Part shown: positions 28,796 to 38,303 of the stretch, piece after piece
How positions within the stretch are numbered: position 1 is the first letter of the stretch
Layout: the number at the start of each line of letters is the position of its first letter
Assembly: GCF_900459405.1 (NCBI RefSeq)
Contig: NZ_UHFN01000007.1
Coordinates: 372,001 to 436,000 of the forward strand
Length of the DNA: 64,000 nucleotides
DNA from: Streptococcus hyointestinalis
GTDB lineage: Bacteria; Bacillota; Bacilli; Lactobacillales; Streptococcaceae
Reading direction: 5' to 3'
The notes under the pieces: generated by a model
What the model saw: the letters and a program-made list of their open reading frames with translations, nothing else
Database searches by the model: none
Told to the model about the DNA's origin: nothing
Program-made: the position numbers and the translations under genes

Positions 28796-29530
28796 TTGGA
28801 ACTTCATGGAAAAACGGTTTTTGTAACAGGTTCAACACGTGGTATCGGCTTAGCGATCGCTCATAAATTTGCGCAACTAGGTGCCAATGTTGTCCTCAAT
28901 GGACGTCGTGCGGTGCCTGAGAGTCTACTTGAGACATTTTCACACTACAATGGCGAGGTTCTAGCTGTTAGTGGCGATGTGTCTGATGAGGCTGATAGCA
29001 AACGCATGGTAGCTGAAGTAACTAAGATTTTAGGCAACATTGATGTCCTAGTCAATAATGCAGGTATCACAAACGATAAGCTCATGCTCAAAATGACACA
29101 AGAGGACTTTGAAAAAGTCTTGAAAGTTAACTTGACAGGTGCCTTTAACATGACACAGGCAGTTCTAAAGCCTATGAGTAAGGCACGTTCTGGTGCTATT
29201 ATCAACATCTCAAGTGTTGTTGGCTTGGTTGGAAATGTCGGACAAGCCAATTATGCAGCTTCAAAAGCAGGTTTGATTGGTTTTAGCAAGTCAGTAGCAC
29301 GTGAGGTTGCTGGTCGTGGTGTCCGTGTCAATGTAGTTGCGCCAGGATTTATCGAGTCTGATATGACAGATGCTATTCCTGATAAGCTAAAGGATGCCAT
29401 GTTAGCGCAAATCCCGATGAAGCGTATCGGAAAACCTGAAGAGGTTGCTGAAGTGGTCGCATTTTTAGCAAAACAAGAATATCTAACAGGTCAAGTGCTT
29501 GCCATTGATGGTGGCATGACCATGCAATAA
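28796..29530 (+). CDS. fabG: 3-oxoacyl-ACP reductase
   Basis: FabG reduces beta-ketoacyl-ACP with NADPH. It is a 244-residue short-chain dehydrogenase with cofactor motif TGSTRGIG (11-18), NNAGIT, the catalytic serine in INISSVVG, and the tyrosine-lysine pair in YAASKAG. The start is TTG at 28796, 8 nt after AGGAGG at 28782-28787; this gives the expected ELHGKTVFVTG opening. It is cotranscribed with fabD (11-nt gap) and fabF (15-nt gap). Confidence 0.95.
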   Translation: MELHGKTVFVTGSTRGIGLAIAHKFAQLGANVVLNGRRAVPESLLETFSHYNGEVLAVSGDVSDEADSKRMVAEVTKILGNIDVLVNNAGITNDKLMLKMTQEDFEKVLKVNLTGAFNMTQAVLKPMSKARSGAIINISSVVGLVGNVGQANYAASKAGLIGFSKSVAREVAGRGVRVNVVAPGFIESDMTDAIPDKLKDAMLAQIPMKRIGKPEEVAEVVAFLAKQEYLTGQVLAIDGGMTMQ

Positions 29531-29545
29531 GAAGAGGATAGGTTA

Positions 29546-30778
29546 ATGACTGAAAATAGAGTAGTTGTAACAGGTTATGGTGTCACATCACCAATCGGAA
29601 ATACTCCAGAAGAATTTTGGAACAGTTTAAAAACAGGAAAAATTGGAATTGGTCCGATCACAAAGTTTGACACAACAGACTTTAGTGTTTACAATGCCGG
29701 TGAAATCCAAGATTTCCCATTTGATAAATACTTTGTACGCAAAGACAAAAATAGAATGGACATGTACTCTCTTTATGCGATTTATGCAGCGCTAGAGGCT
29801 GTAGAAATGGCACAATTAGAGACAGACAATCTCGATCACGACCGTGTTGGTGTCATCGTCTCAAGCGGTATCGGTGGTCTGCAAGAGCTAGAAGATCAGA
29901 TTACACGTATGAATGATCGTGGTCCCAAGCGTGTACAACCGATGTTTATCCCTAAAGCCTTATCTAATATGGCTGCTGGAAATATCGCTATGCGCTTAAA
30001 TGCCCAAGGGGTATGTAAGTCTATCACAACAGCATGTGCGTCTGCTAACGACGCTATCGGCGAAGCTTTTCGTGAAATCAAATTTGGGCTTCAAGACGTG
30101 GTTATCTGTGGTGGTTCTGAAAGTTCTATCACAAAAATCGGTATCGCAGGTTTCCAAAACCTAACCGCTCTTTCTCAAACAGAAGACCCAGCACGTTCTT
30201 CTATTCCATTTGACAAGGATAGAAATGGTTTTGTCATGGGTGAGGGAGCAGGTATCCTTATTTTAGAGAGCCTAGAGCACGCTCAAAAACGTGGCGCTAC
30301 TATCTTAGCAGAGGTTGTTGGTTATGGAAATACCTGTGACGCTTATCACATGACAACACCAACACCAGACGGATCAGGTGCTGCAAAAGCTATGAAACTA
30401 GCGATGAATGAAGCAGGTATTGACGCAAGTCAAGTTGGCTATGTCAATGCCCACGGAACATCTACACAAGCCAATGAACACAGTGAAAGTCAAGCTATCG
30501 TCGCTGTTCTTGGAAAAGACGTGCCAGTATCTTCTACAAAATCCTTTACAGGACACCTTTTAGGGGCTGCAGGTGGTGTTGAAGCTATCGCTACTATCGA
30601 AGCTATTCGCCACCAGTATGTGCCAATGACAGCTGGTACCAAGGGATTATCAGAAGATATCGAGGCTAATGTCATCTATGGTCAAGGTGTGGACGCTCCA
30701 ATTGAGTATGCTTTGTCAAACACTTTTGGCTTTGGTGGACACAATGCCGTGACAGCTTTCAAACGTTGGGAGGATTAG
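29546..30778 (+). CDS. fabF: 3-oxoacyl-ACP synthase II
   Basis: FabF condenses malonyl-ACP with longer acyl chains and shapes membrane composition with temperature. It is 410 residues; the nucleophile is C164 in ITTACASANDAIGEA. Histidines are in VNAHGTSTQANE and SFTGHLLGAAGG, completing the Cys-His-His triad of KASII. GNTFGFGGHNAVTAF closes the fold. The accB GTG starts one base after its stop. Confidence 0.96.
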   Translation: MTENRVVVTGYGVTSPIGNTPEEFWNSLKTGKIGIGPITKFDTTDFSVYNAGEIQDFPFDKYFVRKDKNRMDMYSLYAIYAALEAVEMAQLETDNLDHDRVGVIVSSGIGGLQELEDQITRMNDRGPKRVQPMFIPKALSNMAAGNIAMRLNAQGVCKSITTACASANDAIGEAFREIKFGLQDVVICGGSESSITKIGIAGFQNLTALSQTEDPARSSIPFDKDRNGFVMGEGAGILILESLEHAQKRGATILAEVVGYGNTCDAYHMTTPTPDGSGAAKAMKLAMNEAGIDASQVGYVNAHGTSTQANEHSESQAIVAVLGKDVPVSSTKSFTGHLLGAAGGVEAIATIEAIRHQYVPMTAGTKGLSEDIEANVIYGQGVDAPIEYALSNTFGFGGHNAVTAFKRWED

Positions 30779-30779
30779 T

Positions 30780-31247
30780 GTGAATATCTCAGAAATCAAA
30801 GAATTGATGGCGCAGTTTGACAGCTCTAGCTTGCGTGAGTTTTCTTATCGTAATGCTAGTGATGAATTGCACTTCAGCAAAAATACTTTAGCTCCTGCTG
30901 AAAAAGCGGTTGAGCCTATCTTAGAAGTTCCGCTAACACCTATTGAGGCACAACCTGCTAGTGTTAATTCTGCACCAGTAGAGGTAGAAGTAAACACAGA
31001 AGTTGTTGCAGAGGGTGACCTTGTAGAGAGTCCTTTGGTTGGTGTGGCTTACTTAGCACCAGCACCTGACAAACCAAACTTTGTCTCTGTCGGCGATACT
31101 GTCAAAAAAGGACAAACTCTCCTTATCATCGAAGCGATGAAAGTCATGAACGAAGTGCCAGCACCTAAAGACGGTGTGGTCACTGAAGTTCTGGTTGAAA
31201 ATGAAGAAGTTGTAGAATTTGGTAAAGGATTGGTACGTATTAAATGA
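30780..31247 (+). CDS. accB: Biotin carboxyl carrier protein of acetyl-CoA carboxylase
   Basis: This 155-residue protein carries biotin between the carboxylase and transferase sites. The biotinylated residue is K121 in [13 protein letters not shown]. The N-terminal part and the Pro/Ala/Val/Glu-rich linker (about 37-80) are typical. The start is GTG at 30780, one base after the fabF stop, with a ribosome site (GGAGG) inside the end of fabF. It overlaps fabZ by 4 bp. Confidence 0.95.
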   Translation: MNISEIKELMAQFDSSSLREFSYRNASDELHFSKNTLAPAEKAVEPILEVPLTPIEAQPASVNSAPVEVEVNTEVVAEGDLVESPLVGVAYLAPAPDKPNFVSVGDTVKKGQTLLIIEAMKVMNEVPAPKDGVVTEVLVENEEVVEFGKGLVRIK

Positions 31248-31669
31248 TTGATATTACAAAAATTCGTGAAGCACTTCCTCATCGTTATCCCATGCTTTTG
31301 GTTGATAGAGTCTTAGAAGTATCTGAGGACGAAATCACAGCTATTAAAAATGTGACCATCAACGAACCTTTCTTTAATGGGCATTTTCCAGAATACCCTG
31401 TTATGCCAGGAGTGCTTATCATGGAGGCTCTTGCGCAGACAGCTGGTGTCTTGGAATTGTCAAAAGAAGAAAATCAAGGAAAACTCGTCTTTTACGCTGG
31501 TATGGACAAGGTTCGCTTCAAAAAGCAAGTTGTTCCTGGCGATCAGCTTGTCATGACGGCAAAATTTGTCAAACGTCGTGGTACAATTGCTGTAGTGGAA
31601 GCTAAGGCAGAAGTAGACGGACAATTAGCCGCTAGTGGAACCTTAACCTTTGCGCTTGGTAAAAACTAG
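31244..31669 (+). CDS. fabZ: 3-hydroxyacyl-ACP dehydratase
   Basis: FabZ removes water from beta-hydroxyacyl-ACP. It is 141 residues of hot-dog fold. The signature [11 protein letters not shown] is followed by the catalytic region [26 protein letters not shown] stretch, with the active histidine in GHFP and glutamate in MEAL. ATG overlaps the accB TGA in ATGA. Placement between accB and accC is the standard streptococcal order. Confidence 0.96.
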   Translation: MIDITKIREALPHRYPMLLVDRVLEVSEDEITAIKNVTINEPFFNGHFPEYPVMPGVLIMEALAQTAGVLELSKEENQGKLVFYAGMDKVRFKKQVVPGDQLVMTAKFVKRRGTIAVVEAKAEVDGQLAASGTLTFALGKN

Positions 31670-31694
31670 AGAGTAACTAGAAGGGAAGAATGGG

Positions 31695-33065
31695 ATGTTC
31701 AAAAAACTATTGATTGCAAACCGTGGGGAAATTGCGGTGCGGATTATCCGTGCGGCACGTGAACTGGGAATTGCAACGGTTGCGGTTTATTCAGAAGCTG
31801 ATAAAGAGGCGCTTCATACCATTCTAGCAGATGAAGCTATTTGCATTGGCCCTAGTAAATCAAGTGACTCTTATCTCAATATGAATACTGTGCTTTCTGC
31901 AGCTATTGTCACAGGAGCACAAGCTATTCACCCAGGCTTTGGTTTTCTAAGTGAAAACTCAAAATTTGCCACCATGTGCGAGGAAATGCACATTAAATTC
32001 ATCGGACCATCTGGACTTGTCATGGACAAGATGGGCGACAAGATCAATGCACGTGCTGAGATGATAAAAGCTAATGTCCCTGTCATTCCAGGCTCAAAAG
32101 GCGAGGTCACAACGACTCAAGAAGCGCTTGAAGTGGCAGACACTATTGGCTATCCAGTCATGCTCAAAGCTTCAGCAGGTGGCGGTGGTAAAGGTATCCG
32201 CAAGGTTGAGCGCAGGGAAGACTTGGTGGCAGCTTTTGAGTCTGCCTCACAGGAAGCTCTTGCAGCCTTTGGTAATGGTGCCATGTACATTGAAAAGGTC
32301 ATCTATCCTGCCCGCCACATTGAGGTTCAGATTTTAGGGGATCACTTTGGCAATATAGTCCATCTAGGTGAGCGTGATTGCTCACTGCAGCGTAACAATC
32401 AAAAGGTTTTAGAAGAAAGCCCATCTATTGCGATTGGGGCGACGCTTCGTCAAAAGATTGGTGAGGCTGCTGTTCGAGCTGCCAAAGCTGTTTCTTATGA
32501 AAATGCAGGAACGATTGAGTTTCTCCTTGATGAAAAAACAGGCGAGTTCTACTTCATGGAGATGAATACACGTGTCCAAGTAGAGCACCCTGTGACAGAG
32601 TTTGTGACAGGCGTTGATATCGTCAAAGAGCAAATTCGTATTGCAGCTGGGCAGCCATTGTCTGTTTCTCAAGACGATATTTGCCTAAAAGGGCACGCTA
32701 TTGAGTGCCGTATCAATGCTGAAAATCCTAAGTTTAACTTTGCACCAAGTCCAGGTAAGATTACTGAGCTTTACTTGCCGTCTGGCGGTGTTGGCTTGCG
32801 TGTAGACTCTGCTGTTTACCAAGGCTACACCATCCCACCTTACTATGACAGTATGATTGCTAAAATCATCGTTCATGGCAGCAATCGCTTTGATGCGCTG
32901 ATGAAAATGCAGCGTGCGCTGTATGAGCTTGAAATTGAAGGTGTGGTAACCAATAGCGAGTTTCAGATGGACTTGATTTCTGACGCTCGTGTTATTGCAG
33001 GTGATTATGATACTGCCTTTTTGATGGAAACCTTTTTACCCGAGTACGAACAAACTGAGGACTAG
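31695..33065 (+). CDS. accC: Biotin carboxylase subunit of acetyl-CoA carboxylase
   Basis: AccC uses ATP and bicarbonate to carboxylate biotin on AccB. It is 456 residues with [19 protein letters not shown] at the N-terminus, the glycine-rich ATP loop [14 protein letters not shown], the metal-binding [15 protein letters not shown] and RINAENP. GAAGGGAAGAATGGG precedes the ATG. It belongs to the accC-accD-accA end of the locus, with 8 nt to accD. Confidence 0.96.
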   Translation: MFKKLLIANRGEIAVRIIRAARELGIATVAVYSEADKEALHTILADEAICIGPSKSSDSYLNMNTVLSAAIVTGAQAIHPGFGFLSENSKFATMCEEMHIKFIGPSGLVMDKMGDKINARAEMIKANVPVIPGSKGEVTTTQEALEVADTIGYPVMLKASAGGGGKGIRKVERREDLVAAFESASQEALAAFGNGAMYIEKVIYPARHIEVQILGDHFGNIVHLGERDCSLQRNNQKVLEESPSIAIGATLRQKIGEAAVRAAKAVSYENAGTIEFLLDEKTGEFYFMEMNTRVQVEHPVTEFVTGVDIVKEQIRIAAGQPLSVSQDDICLKGHAIECRINAENPKFNFAPSPGKITELYLPSGGVGLRVDSAVYQGYTIPPYYDSMIAKIIVHGSNRFDALMKMQRALYELEIEGVVTNSEFQMDLISDARVIAGDYDTAFLMETFLPEYEQTED

Positions 33066-33073
33066 GAGGACTT

Positions 33074-33940
33074 ATGGCACTTTTTAGTAAAAAAGATAAA
33101 TATATCCGTATCAATCCCAACCGTTCTGTGCGCCGTCAAGAAGAGCTAGAGTTACCAGAAGTTCCTGATGAGCTCTTTGCCAAGTGCCCAGCATGTCGGC
33201 ACATGATTTACCAAAAGGACTTGGGACTTGCCAAAATCTGTCCACAGTGTCACTATAATTTTCGCATTAGCGCCAAAGAGCGTCTCTTGCTGACGGTGGA
33301 TGAGGGCAGTTTTGAAGAGCTGTTCACTGGTATCGCTAGCAAAAATCCACTGCAATTTCCAGGCTATGAAGAAAAACTCGAAAAAGCAAAAGAGACAACG
33401 GGTCTTGATGAGGCGGTGCTTACTGGTCTAGCGACTATTTGCGACCAAAAAGTGGCGCTTGCTATCATGGATGCGCACTTTATCATGGCAAGTATGGGAA
33501 CGGTTGTCGGTGAGAAAATCACTCGTCTCTTTGAGTTAGCGACAAAAGAAAAGCTTCCTGTTGTCATTTTCACTGCTTCTGGTGGTGCTAGGATGCAAGA
33601 GGGGATCATGAGTTTGATGCAGATGGCAAAGATTTCTGCGGCTGTTAAGCGTCATTCGAACGCTGGGATCTTTTATTTGACTGTTCTAACTGACCCAACG
33701 ACAGGTGGGGTGACCGCTAGTTTTGCTATGGAAGGGGATATTATCCTTGCTGAGCCGCAAGCTCTTATTGGATTTGCTGGGCGTCGTGTTATTGAGACAA
33801 CGGTGCGTGAGGATTTGCCAGACCGTTTCCAAAAGGCAGAGTTTCTCCTGGAGCATGGCTTTGTGGACAAGATTGTGGAGCGTACAGACTTACGTCAGAC
33901 CATCGCTCAGCTATTAGCATTGCACGGAGGTGAGTTATGA
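33074..33940 (+). CDS. accD: Acetyl-CoA carboxylase, carboxyltransferase beta subunit
   Basis: With AccA it transfers the carboxyl group from biotin to acetyl-CoA. It has 288 residues. The four-cysteine zinc ribbon is C38-x2-C41 and C56-x2-C59. The crotonase-like core includes [13 protein letters not shown] and [20 protein letters not shown] stands 5 nt before the ATG at 33074. The accA start overlaps its stop by 4 bp. Confidence 0.96.
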   Translation: MALFSKKDKYIRINPNRSVRRQEELELPEVPDELFAKCPACRHMIYQKDLGLAKICPQCHYNFRISAKERLLLTVDEGSFEELFTGIASKNPLQFPGYEEKLEKAKETTGLDEAVLTGLATICDQKVALAIMDAHFIMASMGTVVGEKITRLFELATKEKLPVVIFTASGGARMQEGIMSLMQMAKISAAVKRHSNAGIFYLTVLTDPTTGGVTASFAMEGDIILAEPQALIGFAGRRVIETTVREDLPDRFQKAEFLLEHGFVDKIVERTDLRQTIAQLLALHGGEL

Positions 33941-34707
33941 GTGATGTATCCCGCATTTTAAAAGAAGCTCGGGACCAAAATCGTCTGACGACTCTGGATT
34001 ATGCCGAGAAAGTATTTGACGATTTTATAGAGCTACATGGTGATAGACACTATGGTGATGATGGTGCTGTTGTCGGAGGTATCGCCCGCCTAGATGGTCG
34101 TCGCGTCACTGTCATTGGTATCCAAAAAGGGAAAAATCTGCAAGACAACCTCAAGCGTAACTTCGGACAGCCTAATCCAGAAGGTTACCGTAAGGCATGC
34201 CGCTTGATGAAGCAGGCGGAAAAATTTGGTCGTCCAGTTATTACCTTTATCAATACCGCTGGTGCTTATCCTGGTGTTGGTGCTGAGGAGCGTGGACAGG
34301 GTGAGGCGATTGCTCGCAATCTCCTTGAGATGAGTGACCTCAAGGTGCCTATCATTGCCGTTATCATCGGTGAGGGTGGCTCTGGAGGAGCGCTTGCCTT
34401 GGCGCTAGCAGATAAGGTATGGATGCTTGAAAATACCATGTATGCTATTTTGAGTCCTGAAGGTTTTGCTTCTATCTTGTGGAAAGATGGCAGCAGAGCA
34501 CCTGAGGCGGCAGAATTGATGAAGATAACAGCGGGTGAGTTACTGCAGATGGGTGTGATTGACCGTATCATCCCAGAGCACGGCTATTTCTCCAGTGAAA
34601 TTGTCGATATGCTAAAAGCAGCGCTCATTGAAGAGATAGACTCGCTTAGCCAGTTGCCTCTAGAGGAATTGCTAGAAGAGCGTTATCAACGCTTTCGAAA
34701 ATACTAA
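33937..34707 (+). CDS. accA: Acetyl-CoA carboxylase, carboxyltransferase alpha subunit
   Basis: This is the partner of AccD, 256 residues long. Family segments are [52 protein letters not shown] and [16 protein letters not shown]. It is the last gene of the fatty-acid locus; a terminator follows at 34722-34742. The ATGA overlap with accD supports equal synthesis of the two subunits. Confidence 0.96.
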   Translation: MSDVSRILKEARDQNRLTTLDYAEKVFDDFIELHGDRHYGDDGAVVGGIARLDGRRVTVIGIQKGKNLQDNLKRNFGQPNPEGYRKACRLMKQAEKFGRPVITFINTAGAYPGVGAEERGQGEAIARNLLEMSDLKVPIIAVIIGEGGSGGALALALADKVWMLENTMYAILSPEGFASILWKDGSRAPEAAELMKITAGELLQMGVIDRIIPEHGYFSSEIVDMLKAALIEEIDSLSQLPLEELLEERYQRFRKY

Positions 34708-34721
34708 AAAGATTGCTCGTC

Positions 34722-34742
34722 AAAGACGGAGTCGTCTTTTTA
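34722..34742 (+). terminator. Terminator of the fatty-acid locus
   Basis: AAAGACG (34722-34728) pairs with CGTCTTT (34733-34739) around GAGT and is followed by T. Confidence 0.75.
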
Positions 34743-34773
34743 GTCGTTCTAAGAGATTGTAAGGAGATTCAAA

Positions 34774-35403
34774 ATGTACCAAGCACTAAACCACTATCTT
34801 TCCTATCAAGGGATGAAGTACATCAAGCCTGAAAAAGCAGGTGTGCTAGAGCAGGAAATGTTGACCTTTAAAGTGGCGGGTCAAGAAGCTAGAAAGGCTT
34901 TTACCGCTATTTCAAAGGCGCTAGAAGAAAAGGTTGCTCCTTTTCAGATGGAGCGTGTCAGCAATTGGGCGAGTCAAGCCCAGCTTGGACGACCGCATTT
35001 TTGGTGCTATTTCAAGCGCCCAGAAGATAGAGAGGACGAGGTGGCACTAGCCATTAGACTTTATGGCAAAACGGACGCTTTTGGGATTAGCTGCGAGGTG
35101 AGCTTTCTTGAGCGTAAAAAGTCAGAAACGACCTTAACTAGGCAGGAGCGTGTCTTGGATGTGCCGATTAGTGCTTCTCTTTATTATCAAGTGCAAAAAG
35201 ATGGGGAGAGCTATCCTGTTTCAGGAAGTGAATCTAACCGTCAAATGCTAAAAGAGCAGGTACGAGCTAAGCTAGTTCGAAAAGTGCTGGTCAAGTATGA
35301 CGTGCCTTGTTCTAAGGAACAGACTTTAGAGGACTTGACGGACAAGCTGGCAGATGGTTTTAAAAAGCTTCTGCCTTATTATTGGGCGACAAAGGAGGCG
35401 TAG
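34774..35403 (+). CDS. Conserved hypothetical protein, 209 residues
   Basis: I do not recognise the family. The protein appears soluble and has no signal peptide or membrane segment. It has many charged residues and an internal stretch LGRPHFWCYFKRPEDREDEVALAIRLYGKTDAFG-like in style, suggesting a mixed alpha/beta domain; cysteines are few. AAGGAG lies 9 nt before the ATG. The isochorismatase-like gene begins right after its stop codon, so the two are translated together and may act together. Confidence 0.75.
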   Translation: MYQALNHYLSYQGMKYIKPEKAGVLEQEMLTFKVAGQEARKAFTAISKALEEKVAPFQMERVSNWASQAQLGRPHFWCYFKRPEDREDEVALAIRLYGKTDAFGISCEVSFLERKKSETTLTRQERVLDVPISASLYYQVQKDGESYPVSGSESNRQMLKEQVRAKLVRKVLVKYDVPCSKEQTLEDLTDKLADGFKKLLPYYWATKEA

Positions 35404-35967
35404 ATGGACACAGTGTTGGTCATGATTGATTTTCAGCAGGCTTTTGACAATGGCACTTGGGGTGAGCGCAACAACCTTTTTGCTGAAGAAAATGCTAAGC
35501 GTTTACTGGCATTTTTTAGGGAGCGGGAGTTGCCGATTGTGCATATTCAGCACGTGAGTCCGATACCAGAGTCGCAGTTTTATGAGGGGAAAGCAGGCTG
35601 TGCTTTTAAAGCTGGTTTTGAACCTTTAGCAGGCGAGGTCCTTTTTCAAAAGGCGGTCAACAGTGCTTTCATCGGAACGGCGTTAGAAGCGTATCTGCGC
35701 AAGGAAAAGCTAGAAACGCTGGTGATTTGTGGATTGACCTTGCCACACTGCGTATCAACGACCACTCGTATGGCAGCTAATCTTGGCTTTTCAGCCTATC
35801 TCATCAGCGATGCGACAGCTAGCTTTGCTCTTTCTGATGTGGATAATCATCTTCTCTCAGCGGAGCTTATCCACAGGGTCAATCTCGCTAGTCTCAAGGA
35901 CGAGTTTGCTACTATCTTGTCAACAGATGAGATGCTAGCTCATTTGGCAAAAAAATCCCAGACTTAG
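35404..35967 (+). CDS. Isochorismatase-like cysteine hydrolase
   Basis: This 187-residue hydrolase has the Asp-Lys-Cys triad of its superfamily: D9 in VMIDFQQAF, K83 in FQKAVNSAF and C116 in CGLTLPHCVSTTTR. Members cleave amides such as nicotinamide, or ethers; the substrate here cannot be told. ATG directly follows the upstream stop, and GGAGG lies in the end of that gene. Its stop codon sits in the terminator of the opposing small gene. Confidence 0.88.
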   Translation: MDTVLVMIDFQQAFDNGTWGERNNLFAEENAKRLLAFFRERELPIVHIQHVSPIPESQFYEGKAGCAFKAGFEPLAGEVLFQKAVNSAFIGTALEAYLRKEKLETLVICGLTLPHCVSTTTRMAANLGFSAYLISDATASFALSDVDNHLLSAELIHRVNLASLKDEFATILSTDEMLAHLAKKSQT

Positions 35968-35974
35968 TCTGGGA
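35950..35974 (-). terminator. Terminator for the small minus-strand gene
   Basis: TCCCAGACT and AGTCTGGGA (35956-35974) pair. On the minus strand the hairpin is followed by TTTTTTTG, so it serves the 35977-36174 gene. Confidence 0.8.
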
Positions 35975-35976
35975 AG

Positions 35977-36174
35977 CTAGGAGTTGTAGCCAAACATGAG
36001 GATAAAAAGGACGGGGTAAAGAAGCGCACCAAGCCCGATACAGATAAGGATGAAGATGACGAGTTGCCAAAAGACTGACAAACGCTTAGCGACAAAGCGC
36101 ATGACAGCGATAGCCAAAAAGAGGAAAAAAACAAAAACGACTAGAGCAAATAATTTGATGACAATAAATAGCAT
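35977..36174 (-). CDS. Small membrane protein, 65 residues
   Basis: The family is not recognised. The protein is almost wholly hydrophobic, with two predicted helices (about residues 2-26 and 34-60) joined by the basic loop RFVAKRLSVFWQ. It is supported as a real gene by GGAGGAG 6 nt before its ATG and by its own terminator just past the stop. It lies between an isochorismatase-like gene and an acetyltransferase; no role can be inferred. Confidence 0.75.
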   Translation of the reverse strand: MLFIVIKLFALVVFVFFLFLAIAVMRFVAKRLSVFWQLVIFILICIGLGALLYPVLFILMFGYNS

Positions 36175-36292
36175 GTAGACTCCTCCTTTTCACTATCAGA
36201 CTATCAGATTAGTTAGAAGAAAGCAAGTCTATTTTTGAAAGCGTTTTTATGGTTTAATGAAAGATAGAGATAAACTTATTGTGGAGATTGTG

Positions 36293-36751
36293 ATGTTAGT
36301 AATGGCAGATGTTTCAGAAGCAAAAGAATTGTTAGCTCTGCAGCACAGTGCCTTTGCTGCACTCTATGAGACCTACCATGACCAGTTCGATCCAGCTATA
36401 GAAAGCTTGGAGGATTTTTGTTCTCGCTTTTCTAGACCTAATTGTCGCTACTATAAAATCGTTAAGGAGAAGAGGACTGTCGGTCTTATTCGGACGACTG
36501 TGGCTGAAAATGCCAATGAAGGCTGGATTGGTCTGATTGGACTAGCTCCTAGTGCCAGAAAAAAAGGTTATGCAAGCAAGGCTATGTTGGACTTGGAGAG
36601 GCTTTATCCTTCTGTCAAGCGCTGGGTTTTATGCACAATTTTACAAGAAAAAGAGCTGGTCGCTTTTTATGAAAAGTTAGGCTACAAGCCTATCAATGTC
36701 GAACCAGAGCAGGCAGGCATGGACATGGCTTACATGGAAAAGTGGCTGTAG
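36293..36751 (+). CDS. GNAT-family N-acetyltransferase
   Basis: This is a 152-residue acetyltransferase. The acetyl-CoA loop is APSARKKGYASKAM (near 95-108) after strand GWIGLIGL, and the C-terminal VAFYEKLGYKP is the usual motif B region. The target is unknown. The frame opens at ATG 36257, but GGAG 6 nt before ATG 36293 and the sequence MLVMADVSEAKEL favour the latter. It is convergent with serS. Confidence 0.82.
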   Translation: MLVMADVSEAKELLALQHSAFAALYETYHDQFDPAIESLEDFCSRFSRPNCRYYKIVKEKRTVGLIRTTVAENANEGWIGLIGLAPSARKKGYASKAMLDLERLYPSVKRWVLCTILQEKELVAFYEKLGYKPINVEPEQAGMDMAYMEKWL

Positions 36752-36757
36752 TATAAG

Positions 36758-36789
36758 AAAAAGACGATTCCTCTTGGAGTCGTCTTTTA
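36758..36789. terminator. Bidirectional terminator between GNAT gene and serS
   Basis: AAAAGACGA (36759-36767) pairs with TCGTCTTTT (36780-36788), with A and T runs on either side. Confidence 0.85.
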
Positions 36790-36796
36790 GGGTTTA

Positions 36797-38071
36797 TTAG
36801 GGCTTAATCACTTCAACGCCACCCATGTATGGGCGAAGCACTTCTGGGATAGTGACAGAGCCGTCTTCGTTTTGGTAGTTTTCAAGGATAGCAGCAACAG
36901 TGCGTCCAACAGCGAGGCCAGATCCGTTTAGGGTGTGGAGTAATTTCACCTTGCCGTCAGCTTCGTCACGGTAGCGGATTTGCGCACGGCGAGCTTGGAA
37001 GTCCTCGGTGTTAGAGCATGATGAGATTTCACGGTAAGTGTTTTGCGCTGGAATCCACACTTCAAGGTCATAGGTCTTAGCAGCTGAGAAGCCCATGTCT
37101 CCAGTACACAAGGTAATCACACGGTAAGGGAGTTCTAGTTTTTGAAGGATGTTTTCAGCGTTAGCCACCATTTTTTCCAACTCATCGTAGGACTCTTCTG
37201 GCTTAGCGAATTTGACCATTTCAACCTTGTGGAATTGGTGCAAGCGGATAAGCCCACGTGTGTCACGTCCAGCAGAACCAGCTTCAGAGCGGAAAGAAGG
37301 ACTCATAGCTGTGAAGTAAATTGGCAAGTCTTGACCATCGATGATTTCACCACGGTAGTAGTTAGTGAGTGGTACTTCAGCAGTTGGGATGAGCACATAG
37401 TCGCTATCCGCTAGCTCGAAAGTATCTTCTTTAAATTTAGGATATTGCCCTGTACCAAACATAGAGTCGTGGTTGACCATGTAAGGTGGAATCACTTCGG
37501 TATAGCCTTCTTTAGCGTGCTCGTCTAGCATAAAGTTGTAAAGTGCACGCTCAAGTCTAGCGCCTAAGCCCTTGTAGAAAAGAAAACGTGAACCAGTGAC
37601 CTTAGCGCCACGCTCCCAATCAAGAATACCAAGGTCTTCGCCCAAGTCCCAGTGTGCTTTGACGTCAAAGTCAAAGCTTCGAGGTGTGCCCCAACGACGC
37701 ACTTCGACGTTTTCGTCCTCATCAGCACCGACTGGCACATCTTTCGCTGGGATATTTGGAAGAGTTGTGATGATAGACTGAACTGCCTCATCAAGCTCTG
37801 CCAGTTCTTTATCGATGCCTTTAATAGTCGCAGACAATTCTTGCATGGCTGCGATTTGTTGGCTAGCGTCTTCTTTGTTACGTTTTGCTTGCGCAATGGC
37901 AGCTGAGGCTGTATTGCGTTTTGCTTTTGCTTCCTCGGATGTTACTAACAAGTCACGGCGTTTTTGGTCAAGCGCTTTGAGTTCTTCAAGCGTGTCTTTA
38001 CTGACACCACGTGTTGCTAGCTGGTCTGAGACTGCTTCAAAGTCTGTTCGGATACGTTTCAAATCTAACAT
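36797..38071 (-). CDS. serS: Seryl-tRNA synthetase
   Basis: This class II synthetase charges tRNA-Ser. The N-terminal long coiled coil (about residues 30-105), which reads the variable arm of the tRNA, is visible as the stretch around [20 protein letters not shown]. Catalytic motifs include [31 protein letters not shown] (motif 2 region) and [18 protein letters not shown] (motif 3). The protein has 424 residues from ATG at 38071, which follows GGAGGAAACTG; the longer open frame to 38131 would run through the T-box terminator and is rejected. Confidence 0.96.
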   Translation of the reverse strand: MLDLKRIRTDFEAVSDQLATRGVSKDTLEELKALDQKRRDLLVTSEEAKAKRNTASAAIAQAKRNKEDASQQIAAMQELSATIKGIDKELAELDEAVQSIITTLPNIPAKDVPVGADEDENVEVRRWGTPRSFDFDVKAHWDLGEDLGILDWERGAKVTGSRFLFYKGLGARLERALYNFMLDEHAKEGYTEVIPPYMVNHDSMFGTGQYPKFKEDTFELADSDYVLIPTAEVPLTNYYRGEIIDGQDLPIYFTAMSPSFRSEAGSAGRDTRGLIRLHQFHKVEMVKFAKPEESYDELEKMVANAENILQKLELPYRVITLCTGDMGFSAAKTYDLEVWIPAQNTYREISSCSNTEDFQARRAQIRYRDEADGKVKLLHTLNGSGLAVGRTVAAILENYQNEDGSVTIPEVLRPYMGGVEVIKP

Positions 38072-38077
38072 CAGTTT

Positions 38078-38261
38078 CCTCCAAAAAAGCACCCAAGTAA
38101 AGCCGCTGGAGCGCCTTATGCGCGGTTCCATCCAGCTTCACCTGAGTGCACTTGATTTATTGATTACGATAAAAATAGTCACGGTAGATTTCACGCTGAC
38201 TCTTATCTGCTCACACCACACGCAGACTCTCTAAAAAGGGTGATAGCGTTACTTATCCGTT
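38078..38261 (-). promoter_or_regulatory. T-box riboswitch upstream of serS
   Basis: The leader of about 190 nt carries a T-box-like sequence (GGATGGAACCGCG) followed by a terminator. In the terminator GCACTCAGGTGAAGC pairs with GCTTTACTTGGGTGC, and TTTTTT follows. T-box leaders sense uncharged tRNA, here presumably tRNA-Ser, and allow read-through into serS. I could not fix the specifier codon with certainty. Confidence 0.85.
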
Positions 38262-38267
38262 GTTGTC

Positions 38268-38296
38268 ATTATATCGTATTTTTCAAAAAGTGTAAA
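38268..38296 (-). promoter_or_regulatory. serS: Promoter of serS
   Basis: On the minus strand TTTACA (38296-38291), 17-bp spacer and TATAAT (38273-38268). Confidence 0.75.
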
Positions 38297-38303
38297 CCAT
38301 AAG

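Noticed and set aside
38072..38131. N-terminal extension of serS to 38131
   Set aside because: The extension is coded by the T-box terminator region; GGAGGA precedes ATG 38071.
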